Assembly: GCA_023105745.1 (NCBI GenBank)
Contig: JALGQZ010000015.1
Span: forward strand, 4,425,499 to 4,489,498
From: Austropuccinia psidii
Lineage: Eukaryota > Basidiomycota > Pucciniomycetes > Pucciniales > Sphaerophragmiaceae
Direction: 5' to 3'
Length of the DNA: 64,000 nucleotides
Shown: positions 27,179-38,060 of the stretch, in pieces
How positions within the stretch are numbered: position 1 is the first letter of the stretch
Layout: each line of letters begins with the position of its first letter
Notes under the pieces: generated by a model
The model's database searches: none
Told to the model about the DNA's origin: nothing
What the model saw: only the letters and a program-made list of their open reading frames with translations
Translations under genes and position numbers: made by a program

Positions 27179-28287
27179 AATGCTTTACAAGATTGACAGG
27201 GAAAGCTGGATGTTTGTTTCCAATTCTCCTGAAAGTTCTACTTGTACTGAATTTTTCACATGAAGGGCTTTAATAATAAATGTTCCTGCAAAAGAATCTT
27301 TCAATTTCTTTGGGCCTTTGATATTATTAAAGTCCAATGTTGAAGCTAATATTAAATTTCCTACTTTGAATGCTGGGGCTTTATGACTTTTATCCCACTT
27401 TAGTTTAGCATATTCAAAGGCATCTTTCATGCTTTTATTTTTGTGAGGCCTCACTTTATCAAGAGCTAACGTAAAGCTTGAAGCAGCTTGATAAATATCA
27501 ACTATATCTTTCTTCAAAGTATCAACTGGAAGCTTAGGGTTCCATCCTTTTTCCAACATTTGCAAGAGTCTTGCCTGTTGAAGCATGGATAGAAGTCTTT
27601 TAGGCCAATTCCAATTTTTGTATAAGTGTACACCAGTCATGAGTAAGGCCATCAGAATCTTTAAGCTACAGTTCATAAGCAAAAAATCTTCGGATCATTT
27701 CCTCAAGGGTCTGAATCATTCTTTCTGCTAATCCATCAGTCCAGGGATGAAAAGCTGTTGAGAAAGAGAGTTTTGTACCCAAAAGCTTATGTAATTTTGT
27801 CCATCAGGCTGAAGTAAATTTTGGGTCTCTATTACTAATGACATTTTTAAAAAGACCAGTATGAGATATTACCCTATTCAAAATTGAAAGAGCAATATAC
27901 ATAGCTGTGTCATCTTTATGACATGGTAGAAAGATTGGAGTTTTTGATGTAACTGTCTACAACAACAAGGCATGCATTGTAACCTTTTTCACCACCAGGT
28001 GGTAAGGCAATTACCCAATCCATATGAATCACTTCCCATGGGGTACTTGGTACTTGGATATGAATAATCAAGCCAAATCTTTTACCAGTAGCCTTATTGG
28101 GCTTTGACACCTGTCACAACTGTGGCAGTACGCAATGACATATTTTCTCCAAGATGGCCACCAAGAACATGTCTTAATTTTTTCCATTGTTCTGCCTTCA
28201 GAAAGATGTACAGAAGAAATGTTTCATGAAGCTCTAGTAATATTGTGTTAATTGGCATTCTACTACATAGGACCATTACACATGTGT
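27179..28287 (-). pseudogene. Element C integrase fragment (degenerate)
   Basis: The minus strand shows a decayed integrase. HMDWVIALPPGGEKGYNACL near 27950-28050 is the first catalytic Asp region. [18 protein letters not shown] text near 27700 is the Glu region, and KGWNPKLPVDTLKKDI then [18 protein letters not shown] (27260-27540) are the end of the core and the GPY/F-like module. Frameshifts and stops break it several times. It stops abruptly at the insertion point of E and continues at 51677. No complete product is possible. Confidence 0.85.
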
Positions 28288-29213
28288 TGTGGTATACCTG
28301 TACCAGCTTGCATTAATGGACAAACTAAGCAGGAATATTTTTCAATTTTCCTTAGGCTTTTCCAAATATATTGGAGTATTCATTTTTTTCAAAATAAATT
28401 ATAAGAAGAACTAACACCATTAAAACTTAATAAATGCCTTTTGTTAATAAATGAACTTGACAATTATGATGTGACACCCCAATGCACCACCCAGATGAAT
28501 TAACTTTCAAGGGATTGGTTGACCTAAAACAATTATTTTATATATATATTTTGATTTCTTGATTTTCTTTACATATTGTGGGTAGTAAGAATTGACAAAC
28601 ATATACTACAGCACAGAAGGTCCTAGTTACAATGAGGATGCATGGAATTAAATTCCAGGGCAGAGTTGTAGCATAATAGGGGTCATAAATATTAATTAAA
28701 AGTTCATTTATATATCAAAAAGGTAGAATTGGGTATTTAGATGGAAATTAGTCTTTCTATTAATTTTGATAAGGAAAAGAATATTAAATTTAGAGGGTTA
28801 AATCTAGGAAAAGTGTTTAATTCAGGCTTAGGATATCATTGAAACAAGAAAAGCACAGGTGTATTGTATTCTCTGACTCCTTTGAGGAAGTCTAGTATTA
28901 CAAAAAGGATTTTAACAGGTTGAAAAAACTTAGTAATAATTTCATGATTATGATAAGGTGGTCATTGTGATGCTAGAAGGAAGAAATTCAACATTTAGGG
29001 TGTGGAGAGATGGTAAAATGGTGTGAAATGTGAAAGGAAATAGGCTAGGAAGAGGAGATTAGACAGTAGAGATATCACAGTAGTATTACAGAAGGTTCAG
29101 AGCAAGATTACAGAAGTTTCACAAGGGTGTACTGTAATACAGTTACAGTTACAGGACACCTAGTTACAGAAAAAGACAGGATAATACAGGAAAACTAAAG
29201 TACAGTGGTCAGG

Positions 29214-29398
29214 GAGATAAGAATTCCAGGGTTTTCAATTGATTACATAATCAATGACATCATCAACAGGAATTAAAGTAGGATTACTCATCATGGAGAT
29301 AAGGATTCCAGGATACTCAATTGATTACATAATCAATGACATCAAAAATGACATCATAAACAGGAATTAAAACTAGGATTACTAATCATGGAGATAAG
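29214..29398. repeat. Direct repeat unit of about 85-95 bases in LTR E
   Basis: Units begin GAGATAAGAATTCCAGGG (29214), GAGATAAGGATTCCAGGA (29299) and GAGATAAG (29391). Each continues with CTCAATTGATTACATAATCA and ends in GGATTACT-ATCATG. The third unit is cut by element A and resumes at 40093 with GATCCCAGGAAACTCAATTG. Confidence 0.8.
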
Positions 29399-31428
29399 TG
29401 TAAGGTTTGACTATGAAACAATAAGTAAAAATTACTAATTTATTACTTATTGTACTCTGAATGTCCTTATAAATTGAATAAATAAGATTAACAATATAAT
29501 AATAATAAATAATTATTATTATTCTTATGGCGTAAAATAATTATATTATTAAATAAATATAATAATATAATTTATATTATGAAAATATAATATAATAAAT
29601 AAATATATTAATATAAAATAATTAATATATTTAAAAAGCTCTTTATTATTGTTACCAACAAATAATAAAGGCGTAAAAAATTGTTTTTTATTAATAAAAA
29701 ACAATTAATAACAATAATATTCCTAATATCAAAGTTATGAATTAATATAAATACTATTTATATTAATTAAAGAATTATTAAGAGAGTAATAATAGAGAAA
29801 TTATTATAATAAGAGAAAATAACCTACTTTTAACACTTAATATAATAATTTTGAAGTATTTTACGCCAAAAAATATAAATACAACTTTTTCAAATTGTAT
29901 TTACAATAAAAATAAAGAAAAATTACAAATTATTCTGGATTTTTATGTGGAAATGAGTTTTTAGAGAGATTTTTAACAAAAACAATTAAATAAATGATTT
30001 AATAATGTCAAAATAGATGATTATAGAAAGGTGGACTTTGGTCTTTAATAATATAATGCTTTTATATATAAAGAATAAAGAAATTACCTTTGATTTAATT
30101 GATTTAATGTTTTTGATGCGTCTGAGGGGAAAATAGAGTGAAAAGAGCTCTATTTATAGTAAATACCTCCCTCCTAGAGTCCAACAGGCTTCAAGTAGAC
30201 GTGTACTGATCATATCCACTGGAATTGATCAATATTTTAAGGTTTGAGGGTGATTACATCATGATCAAACCATATTACATCATTATTACACCATTATTTA
30301 GAGTTATCACTATAACTCTAAGTTTGATGACATCAGAGGCTTGGCAGAACCCCAAATTTCGTGGATTTTATTAGTTTTAATCATAAACTAATAGTATTCA
30401 CCAATTTTATCACTCTTATGACTGTTAAACTTCATTTAAGGTTAAAGTAGGTGTTCATAACTACTCAATTTAAGCTCAAACTTTAATCTTCAATAACTTT
30501 GAAGATTTACACGCTAAAGAAATTCAGAGAGTGAATTCTGATAGCCTGGCATAACCTTATTATGCTGCCGAGAGCTTTTCATTACATCATCAAAACTCTA
30601 ATTTTGATGATTTTTCTTGTAACTCATCTTTTCTGTCGAAATTCAATATTTTAAACTTCAAACCTTGATTTCAGGGGGTTATACCCTGAATTTAATAATA
30701 CAAATTACATCATTCTTCACTAATGAACTAGTAGAATCCAACTGTATACTTTTTTTTAAGTTTAGACTACTTTCACAACAAAGTGGTCAACAGCTCTGTT
30801 GATTTTTATCAATATTTCACCATAGGTTTTAACCTTGTTTATAATTTGTAAAATAAAGTTCATATCTGTGTTTTTACAGTAATTACGTGGTAACTTTATT
30901 TTTGGTTCATCATTCTATCATGTATAGTTTAGGAGATATTAGCTATGATCCTTGAATATATGCATTGACCAAAAAAGTGCATATATTCAGGATAATTCCT
31001 TAAGTATTGACTTTGGAAATTAGCTTGTTAATTGTTTTATGTGTGGCATTTCGTGGGGAATCCACTGGTTCAATTTATTTGACATGTTGTTTCATTAGCC
31101 CCTGAGATAAATAGGGATTTATGGTTTTTATAAGGTATTATACCTTATAATTCATTAAATATTGACTTTACAGATATGCCATAAAAATGGTATATGTGTA
31201 TTTTTCCATGAGGAATCCAATGGTATAATTTATTTTACATGTTGATTCATTGGTTTTTAAGTTAAACCAATTTTTGTACCAATTTATGGTATTTTTTGTA
31301 TATTTAAGTAATTATTTTTAATGTATAATTATTCTAAGTAATTTTAATATAATTATATTAAAGGTATAATTATTCTTAATCTTTTTTGTGACCTTATTGG
31401 GTATGTGGTCATATCTCAAAGGCTCACA
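29399..31428 (-). repeat. 3' LTR of element A
   Basis: It begins TGTAAGGTTTGACTATG and ends GGCTCACA, 2030 bases, pairing with 38061-40087. It contains a minus-strand TATA-like CTATAAATAGAGCTC near 30148-30162. Confidence 0.95.
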
Positions 31429-31446
31429 TTCCCTACCACCAAAAAA
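31429..31446 (-). other. Polypurine tract of element A
   Basis: On the minus strand, TTTTGGTGGTAGGGAA directly precedes the 3' LTR start TGTGAGCC. The equivalents are AGGGGGAGGGAA in B and GGTGGTAAGGAA in C. The position is that of a plus-strand priming site. Confidence 0.8.
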
Positions 31447-31546
31447 GATTGTACTACAATCTGATATATGTGATTAGGGTATCATCCACTGTCCTACCTC
31501 TTCAATAGACTTTGTTAGTCTTGAAGCTCAATAATGCTTAACTTTT

Positions 31547-31685
31547 TTATTTTTCAGGTTTTCTTTCATGTCTGAACCTTCTTAGTAGTTTATCAGCATT
31601 TGTTATATCTTTCTCAAGTAGCCATTCATCTTCTTGAGTTGAATTTCTATACCTTACAAGGTATTCCCTTCTTTTTTGTTTCTTG
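31547..31685 (-). pseudogene. Chromodomain-like tail of element A integrase, out of frame
   Basis: The main frame ends [11 protein letters not shown] at 31654. In the neighbouring frame the sequence continues [20 protein letters not shown] and ends …KLLRRFRHERKPEK at 31547. The in-frame counterpart in element B reads KYLVRYSDPTCEDEWLEQ. The change of frame is within an A-rich run (minus strand AAACAAAAAAGAAGGG, about 31673-31688), consistent with a single-base slip. The pattern YLVRY…W…LL.RF fits a short chromodomain, which in chromoviruses guides integration to heterochromatin. Confidence 0.7.
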
Positions 31686-34506
31686 TCCTTCTTTCTTTAA
31701 GGACTTTTACTATTTTCTTTTCCTCTCCTTCTTCCAAGGGGGGAATCTCAAGTGGGGGTTTATTTCTTAGTGGAAATAACTCCTTGTCACTTGAACTGTA
31801 AGGTTTTATCAGACTTACAGGGAAAGTTGGGTGTTTGTTCATTAGTTCACCTGTGAGTTCTAATTGCACAGCATTGGGTCCATGAAGTGCTTTTATCATA
31901 AATGGTCCTGCAAAGGAATCTTTCAATTTCTTTGGGCCTTTTATGTTATTGAAATTAAGGGTTGATACCAAGACCAAGTCTCCTATTTTGAAATCAGGTG
32001 GCTTATGACTTTTATCCCATCTTTCTTTTGCATATTTAAAAGAGTCTTGCATGCATCTGTTTGCATGGTGTCTTGCTTTGTCAAGCATTATCTTGAAACT
32101 GCTTGCTGTTGGATGTATATCCACTAAGTCCTTTTTGAGGGTATCATAAGGAAGTCTTGGATTCCAACCTTTCTCTAGCATTGCTTGTGTTTTGCCAGTA
32201 GAAGAATGGATTGATGTCTTATATGCCAGTTCAAGTGCTGGTATTAGTGTACACCAATCATGGGTAAAACCATCAGAATCTTTGAATTCTAGCCCATAAG
32301 CACAGAATCTTCTGATCATATCCTCTAGGGTCTGTATCATTCTTTCGGCTAAACCATCAGTTTGAGGATGATAAGCTGTTGAGAATGATAACTTTGTCCC
32401 AAACAAGTTATGGAGATTTGTCAATAATGCTGAAGTGAACTTTGGGTCTCTGTCACTTATAATATTTTGGAATAAGCCTGTGTGGCTAATGACTCTATTC
32501 CATATCATTATGGCTGTATCCATAGCTGTGTCATCTTTATGACATGGTAAGAACATGGGAGTTTTACTGTACCTGTCAACTAACACTAGGCATGCATTAT
32601 AACTCCTGTCTCCTCCTGGAGGTAAGGCTGTCACCCAATCCATATGAACTATTTCCCATGGGGATTTTGGTTCTTGGATTTGGATTATCATTCCAAATTT
32701 CTTTCCTGTGGCTCTGTTGGCTTTTTGACATCTGTCACAGGTTTGGCAGTACTCTGCAACATCTTTCTTCCAATTTGGCCACCAAGAGCAGGTTTTCACC
32801 CTCTCTAGTGTCCTATCTTCTGAGAGATGTCCAGATGCAAAACTATCATGACACTCATGTAAAATAGTGTTTATTAGTGTTCTGTCTGTTAAGGCCATAA
32901 CACATGTGTGTTTTGCTCTATGGTAAAGGATTCCATCAAGGAGGTGAAATCTTCCTTCATCATATGCCTTTTTCCATATTTCATCTGGTTTTGATGAAAG
33001 TGATGGATCTTTGCAGTCTTTCATTAGAAGTTGGCTTAAGATATGGCAATTTGTGTCTGTCTTATAGCTTTCTTTAACTTGGTTAAAGAATTCTGTGCCA
33101 ATGTCTGTAACACATATTCCTTCTATATGGTGTTCTTCTTGTGGTACCCATGCTGGATTTTCAGGGGTATTTGCTAGAGCCCATCTGCTGAGCCCATCTG
33201 CATTTTTGTGAATATTCCCAGATTTATGAACAATAGTCATATTTCCTCTATATTCTTGGATAGCAATTTGCCATCTCATCATGTGTCTATTTGGAGTCTT
33301 CATATTTAATAGTGATTTCACAGCATTACAGTCTGTGATTACATCAAATACTGTGCCATCCAAATAATAATGCAGTTTTTCTAAAGCCCACACTAGGCAT
33401 AAGCATTCCATTTGGCTTGCTCCATACCTTGCTTCTGTTGGCTTTATTTGCCTTGAAATAAAACAAATTGGTCCTTCCACTGGTTTATCATTGATAATTT
33501 GTGTTTGGTGAAGTGCAGCACCTAGTCCTTCTCCACAAGCATCAATGTACAGTTTGAAGGGTAGTTTCCAATCTGGCATTAGAAGAAATGGGGCATTTGT
33601 TAACGAATTGTTCAATTCTTCATATGCCTTGACTCTTTCTTCTGTCATCTCATAGACTGTTTGTTGGTCACATAGCTTATACAAGGATTTAGCAATTTTT
33701 GCAAAGTCCTTTATATGCTGTCTATAGTAACCAGCAAATCCTAGAAATGATTGCATTTCTTTTTTAGTTTGGGGCATTGGTTTAAGTAGTACTGCTGCTA
33801 CTTTATTTTTGTCTATGCCTAGACTAAGTCCAGATACCACATATCCTAGTGCTTTTAATTCACTATATGCAAAATGACACTTTTTCAAGGAAATTTTCAT
33901 ATTCACTTGGACTATTTTCTGTAGTACCCTTTCTAGTCTTGTAAGGTGATTTTCCCAAGTTTCTGAGCAAACTATAATATCATCAATATAGATAATTAAC
34001 CATCCTCCTGATAATTCTTGTGGAAATATGGTATTCATCATTCTTTGATAATGGGAAGGTGCATTTTTTATCCCAAATGGCATTCTTAAGTATTCAAAAA
34101 TTCCACAATGGACTATTATTCTTAGTAGTGTCTTGGCATTGTCTGTTAAGACATTTTGATGAAAACCCTTAAGAGCATCCATAGCTGTGATGAACTTAGC
34201 TTGTGACAATTGGGTCAATGTCTCATGGATTCTGGGTATTGGATATCTGTCTGGAATGGTATGGGTATTCAGGGCTCTGAAGTCTCCTACCATCCTTGAT
34301 TTTCCATTATGCCAAGTTATAATTACAGGTGTAGTAATTTCTACTTGTTCATTATGTCCAACCTTTCTTAATACTCCAAGGTCCATTAATTCTTTAATGT
34401 GTACCTCTAAGGCTTCTCCAGCTCTTGGACTGGCTGGATAAGCAGGTCTTCTTAATAAAGGTGGGTAAGGCTTTTCTACATTAAGAATTATATCCACTTC
34501 ATGTCA
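31654..34506 (-). CDS. Element A pol: reverse transcriptase, RNase H, integrase
   Basis: About 950 residues. RT: first catalytic Asp in [13 protein letters not shown] (about residue 107) and YIDD at about 170-173 (33979-33990). RNase H begins [14 protein letters not shown] and includes NADGLSRW. The integrase HHCC zinc finger is [13 protein letters not shown] … CQTCDRC. The DDE core has [20 protein letters not shown] and [18 protein letters not shown]-like module follows ([18 protein letters not shown]). The frame continues upstream through a TGA into protease. The first codon usable after the TGA is not an ATG-initiated start, since translation probably comes from Gag. The C-terminal chromodomain-like tail is lost to a frameshift. 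It replicates the element by copying its RNA and inserting the DNA. Confidence 0.92.
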
Positions 34507-35331
34507 AATTATGGAACCTAGTGGCTCTTTGTCAGTTGCAAAGGCATTTTTATACTTAAATAAGAGGTCAATCAATTTTTCTTTCATTTTTTCTGTTAAT
34601 TCTTGATTGAATTCTGCCTCTTTAAGTTGTTCAGATATAAAAAATTCTTTTTCTGGAATTTTTTCCTCCTTCTTAATAACTGTGATTTGTTTTTTGTTAT
34701 TTAAGAAGCCAAACTTTTGTCTTTTGTTATCTCCTATGGTAAAATATCTATCTTTTTGGTTGGAGATATCTATACCATAGATTGATAAGTAGTCATTCCC
34801 AAGTATGAAATGATTACTAGTACAGTTGTCCATTACTACAAACTCTACTTTAATTCTGACACATTGTGAGGGATGAGGAAAAATTAGTGTTAAATAAATT
34901 ATTCCAAGGGGCTTCATGCTCTCACTTGCACTACTAAATTTGACACCTTGTATTGGCATAAGTTTTTCTTGCCAGTTTGGGACAATGGTTTTTAAATAAC
35001 TTTTGCCAACACAAGTGCAATATGCTCCTGTGTCCAAGTTAACTTTTCCTTCTTGGTTATCAACCATAACAATACTTATACTTGATTTCCCAGCTGTATA
35101 TCCCATTCCTCTTGCAGGTTTGGTTCTATACATTTTGGCATCTTGTATGTTTGTTAGGTTTGTGTCAGATGTTCCAACTTGTGGTAAGTTTGAATTAACA
35201 TCCAGTACTTCATAAGTTATATCAATATTATTAATTTGTGCATTAATTATATTGATTTCATCACTTTCAGAGCTTTCTGACTCTTCTGTCTCTTTTTCAG
35301 AGTCAGATTCTTCTTCTTTGTCATTGTGGCT
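34504..35331 (-). CDS. Element A protease region
   Basis: Same frame as Gag and pol, bounded by TAA (35332-35334) upstream and TGA (34504-34506) downstream. It starts with an acidic linker (KEEESDSEKETEESESSESD), then AKMYRTKPARGMGYTAG. The aspartic protease active site is LDTGAYCTCVGKSYL (about 35020-35060), and the second hairpin is [13 protein letters not shown]. The tail KNAFATDKEPLGSII leads to RT. In element B the residue at the TGA is Gly. The first ATG in this segment is at about 35133, but the domain would normally be made as Gag-Pol. Confidence 0.9.
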   Translation of the reverse strand, partial: SHNDKEEESDSEKETEESESSESDEINIINAQINNIDITYEVLDVNSNLPQVGTSDTNLTNIQDAKMYRTKPARGMGYTAGKSSISIVMVDNQEGKVNLDTGAYCTCVGKSYLKTIVPNWQEKLMPIQGVKFSSASESMKPLGIIYLTLIFPHPSQCVRIKVEFVVMDNCTSNHFILGNDYLSIYGIDISNQKDRYFTIGDNKRQKFGFLNNKKQITVIKKEEKIPEKEFFISEQLKEAEFNQELTEKMKEKLIDLLFKYKNAFATDKEPLGSII

Positions 35332-37344
35332 TTATGTTTCCACAATTTCATTAATCTTTGCTTTTTTAAGGCAATTATTGGCTAAGTGTCCAATACCTCC
35401 ACATTTATGGCATTTGCTTTGCTCATTATTGTTGGATGTATTGGGCTTAAAGGATTCTTTTGATTTATCTTTTTTGGAAAATGGTTTATTTGGGTTTTTA
35501 ATGTCTAATTTTTTCCAAGTCCTGCCAATTTTTGTTCTTGTCACTATATCTTCTAGTGCATTTATAAACTCTTCTGTGGAGCATGGTTCTATACACCTGC
35601 TTCTTAGGGCATGTTCTAGTTCCCCTCCACATTTTTTAAGTATTTTCATGTGCACCATCTTTTGTGACATTTCTGGGTATAGTTCATTAAGCCTTTCAAC
35701 TTGTTTCAAGAACCAAGTTAAAGGTTTGTCTTTCTCTGGGTCAAAGAAAGAGTTTTCAAATGCATTTTCTATCTTATACCTCCAGGCATCATTTGCCCAT
35801 TTGGTGATTATTTCTTGTTTCCACCAAGACGAGGTATTTTTACCATTTGTTTGTCTTATGCCATAATACCATCTTTTTGCAGATTTCTCAAACAATGAAT
35901 GTAATCTTGCAGTGATTAATTCATCTGGTATGGCATAGTCTTCTTGTAACATGTCAATTGTTTTAATAAATGACATGTGGTCATATTCACCTTCTCCTGT
36001 GAATGTTGGACATTCTTTCAATTGAGGTGCTTCCTTCATTAAGACTTGGTTATTATCTTGGTGACTCAAGTCTGTTATGAAAGGATTTGACAATTCCTCT
36101 TTTGTTTTAACAGGGCTTCTTATATGAGAAAATGGTGTTGATAACTTTGGCATATTTAAATTAGCCTCATTAATTTTATCCATTTTTTCAGTGATAAGCC
36201 TTATTTCACTTTGAATATCATCTTTTAGATGCATTCTTGCTTCATCACTTTTTTCTACATGGTCCAAAAGTAATTTTTGGTGTGGTGAAGTCTTTTCTTC
36301 AAATTTTTCTACAGAAATACTTAATTTGTTTAATTTTTCTGTAAGATTGTCAATACTCACATCATAATTGATTGTCAAAGTTTTGTCTTTGATATCTTTT
36401 ATGTATTTATACAACTCTTGTTGTCCTTGTATTAGTTTTTGAGTATTGTCAATTAAATTTTTTGGTTTATTATTTTCAACAATAAATTTAATGTTGTCAA
36501 TTTCTTTCTTGTTTTGCACAACAACTTTTGTTAAAGAAGATAAATTGTTATTTATTTCTTCTAGTGATAATAAACTATCTTTAATTTCTTTTAGAGGTAA
36601 TATACTATTTTTAATTTCTGTGAAAGTATTTACAACATCTTTGGACAAGGTTATTTCTTTGGGAAATGAGGTTTTCTCATTCTTTGCTCTTCCTTGTCCT
36701 TGAATTACATCAAGGTTCTTGCCATGTTGAAAACATTTTCCATGGCATCCTTTTGGATTCTTGGGATTCTGTAGCTTGGGGAATATGGTTTCCTCCAATG
36801 CTTTCTCTTGTTCTTCTTCCCTTCTTGGGGAAGTGGGTTGGCTTGGGGCTTGCTGGTAGAAGCTACTGGGGCTTCTTCCTTGGTTGCCTCCCTCTTTTTG
36901 GCATGGTAGTCCTTGATTTTTTTGATTTGAGGTTTGGATGACAGTGGATTCCATCCATTGGAGTATTTCACTATCTCCTCCTCTTTGAGGAACTTTTTCA
37001 GGATGTGCCAGGAGTTCATCACTCCTTGGTGTATTTGAGGCAACATTTCCCAATCTTTGTCCTTGTACACTGTGCAATACTGCTTGTACTGGCTCATGTA
37101 GATGTCTATTTGAGCCCTCTGAATGTGATTTGTACCTGTTTGAGTTACTCATACTTAGTTCTAATTCAGGCTCAGATATCATGGGCATTTCTGTGACTTG
37201 CCTTTGGGATAAGGCACTTCCTTGTGTGGATTCTGTTCCACTGGGGATATTGCCCTTTCTTTTCCCTTTTGAGGGATCAATTCTACCTCTGAGTCCAGTT
37301 CCATCTGATTGGATGGAGTATTGGGAACCTCTTCTGGTAGTCAT
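35332..37344 (-). CDS. Element A Gag
   Basis: 670 residues from ATG at 37344. The N-terminal 250 residues are polar and low in complexity. A coiled-coil-like Lys/Glu/Leu-rich stretch follows (about 240-400), then a capsid-like retrotransposon Gag domain with EYDHMSFIKTIDMLQEDYAI and FEKSAKRWYYGI, and a CCHC knuckle CHKCGGIGHLANNC near the end. It forms the virus-like particle and packages element RNA. It ends at TAA, but the frame is open again immediately into the protease. The N-terminal part overlaps a second open frame (36705-37097). A leader exon with splice signals lies 76 bases upstream of the ATG. Confidence 0.9.
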   Translation of the reverse strand: MTTRRGSQYSIQSDGTGLRGRIDPSKGKRKGNIPSGTESTQGSALSQRQVTEMPMISEPELELSMSNSNRYKSHSEGSNRHLHEPVQAVLHSVQGQRLGNVASNTPRSDELLAHPEKVPQRGGDSEILQWMESTVIQTSNQKNQGLPCQKEGGNQGRSPSSFYQQAPSQPTSPRREEEQEKALEETIFPKLQNPKNPKGCHGKCFQHGKNLDVIQGQGRAKNEKTSFPKEITLSKDVVNTFTEIKNSILPLKEIKDSLLSLEEINNNLSSLTKVVVQNKKEIDNIKFIVENNKPKNLIDNTQKLIQGQQELYKYIKDIKDKTLTINYDVSIDNLTEKLNKLSISVEKFEEKTSPHQKLLLDHVEKSDEARMHLKDDIQSEIRLITEKMDKINEANLNMPKLSTPFSHIRSPVKTKEELSNPFITDLSHQDNNQVLMKEAPQLKECPTFTGEGEYDHMSFIKTIDMLQEDYAIPDELITARLHSLFEKSAKRWYYGIRQTNGKNTSSWWKQEIITKWANDAWRYKIENAFENSFFDPEKDKPLTWFLKQVERLNELYPEMSQKMVHMKILKKCGGELEHALRSRCIEPCSTEEFINALEDIVTRTKIGRTWKKLDIKNPNKPFSKKDKSKESFKPNTSNNNEQSKCHKCGGIGHLANNCLKKAKINEIVET
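36705..37097 (-). CDS. Overlapping ORF inside element A gag
   Basis: A 130-residue frame, one base off Gag, opens upstream of the ATG as far as a TGA near 37150. It ends [15 protein letters not shown]. Element B (48663-49328) has …[15 protein letters not shown] and element C (52390-52830) has …[15 protein letters not shown] in the same relative frame. Tryptophan, NGWNPL and SYRIPRIQ positions also align. Retention of both frames in three diverged copies suggests real dual coding or an N-terminal Gag segment reached by splicing or frameshifting. The function is unknown. Confidence 0.5.
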   Translation of the reverse strand: MSQYKQYCTVYKDKDWEMLPQIHQGVMNSWHILKKFLKEEEIVKYSNGWNPLSSKPQIKKIKDYHAKKREATKEEAPVASTSKPQANPLPQEGKKNKRKHWRKPYSPSYRIPRIQKDAMENVFNMARTLM

Positions 37345-37419
37345 AATTAAAGAACAAGAAAAAATAAAAGTATTTTAGAATAAAATTCTTTTTATGGCAA
37401 TTATAAAAGAGGTGCTCAC

Positions 37420-37569
37420 CTTCAGAGTCTTGAATGGTAGGTCCTGGAAAGTCTAATTTCTTAGCTTTCTTTCTTTTGGTGATAACTGGTGTTGGAGAAC
37501 TTTGACAAGTTTCTTCCACCAACCTCTCAACAGTAGCTTGGTTGTCTTCTGTTGGGTTATCTTCAAACA
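37420..37569 (-). other. Leader exon of element A (candidate)
   Basis: On the minus strand TTTTTTAG precedes TGTTTGAAGATAACC, and GACTCTGAAG is followed by GTGAGC. The 150 bases are open in one frame (VFEDNPTEDNQATVERLVEE…), leaving two bases at the start and one at the end. B (49377-49574) and C (63220-63336) have exons at the same place with the same phase. Upstream, 5' LTR sequence AAATCAAAG|GTAATT at about 38747 could be a donor. The downstream acceptor near the gag ATG is not certain. Confidence 0.55.
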
Positions 37570-38042
37570 CTAAAAAAGACAAATAAATATAAGTCTTTTT
37601 ATAAGAAGTGTTATTTTTGGCAAGATATGGCAATTTTCCACGTAGAAATTGCTTTTATATCTTTGAAAAATTGAAATAAATAAAGAAATGAATAAAAATG
37701 AATAAAAATAACTTTTTTATTGGTTTTGAATATTTTTTAATATTTTTTATTTTTAAAGAATAAAATAAAAAATGAATATGATTCTTATAAAATTAAATTA
37801 TAATAAAATTATTTTTAATTTATAAAATATCTCTTTTAATCACTAGAGTCACTCAAAGAAAGTTCTTGCAAGTCTAAGGATGTGAAAACCACATGTAAGA
37901 CAGTACAATTGCTTTCCAAATGCCTCAATAGCTTTTAAAATCAATAAAATATAAAATTATTATATAATTTTATGATTATAAATATAATTTATTATTGGAT
38001 AAACCCAAATAGAATCTTTTTAAAGGTCTTTTAAGTAAATAT

Positions 38043-38060
38043 CACGGCCAGGCCCCCAAA
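38043..38060 (-). other. Primer-binding-site-like motif of element A
   Basis: Directly inside the 5' LTR, the minus strand reads TTTGGGGGCCTGGCCGTGAT. B has TTTGGGGGCCCAGCCGTGAT and C has TTGGGGGCCTGGCTGAGAT. TGG at the start suits a tRNA 3' CCA, but the rest does not resemble a tRNA 3' half I can name. Confidence 0.65.

Noticed and set aside
29440..29900. Possible origin or regulatory AT palindrome in the A LTRs
   Set aside because: AATAATATAATTTATATTA-type strings are expected at this base composition and occur equally in both LTR copies.
34187..34441. Plus-strand frames opposite element A and B pol and gag (for example 34187-34441, 35252-35866, 43701-44057, 48539-48976)
   Set aside because: They are complements of conserved pol or gag codons; their apparent conservation follows from the minus-strand proteins.
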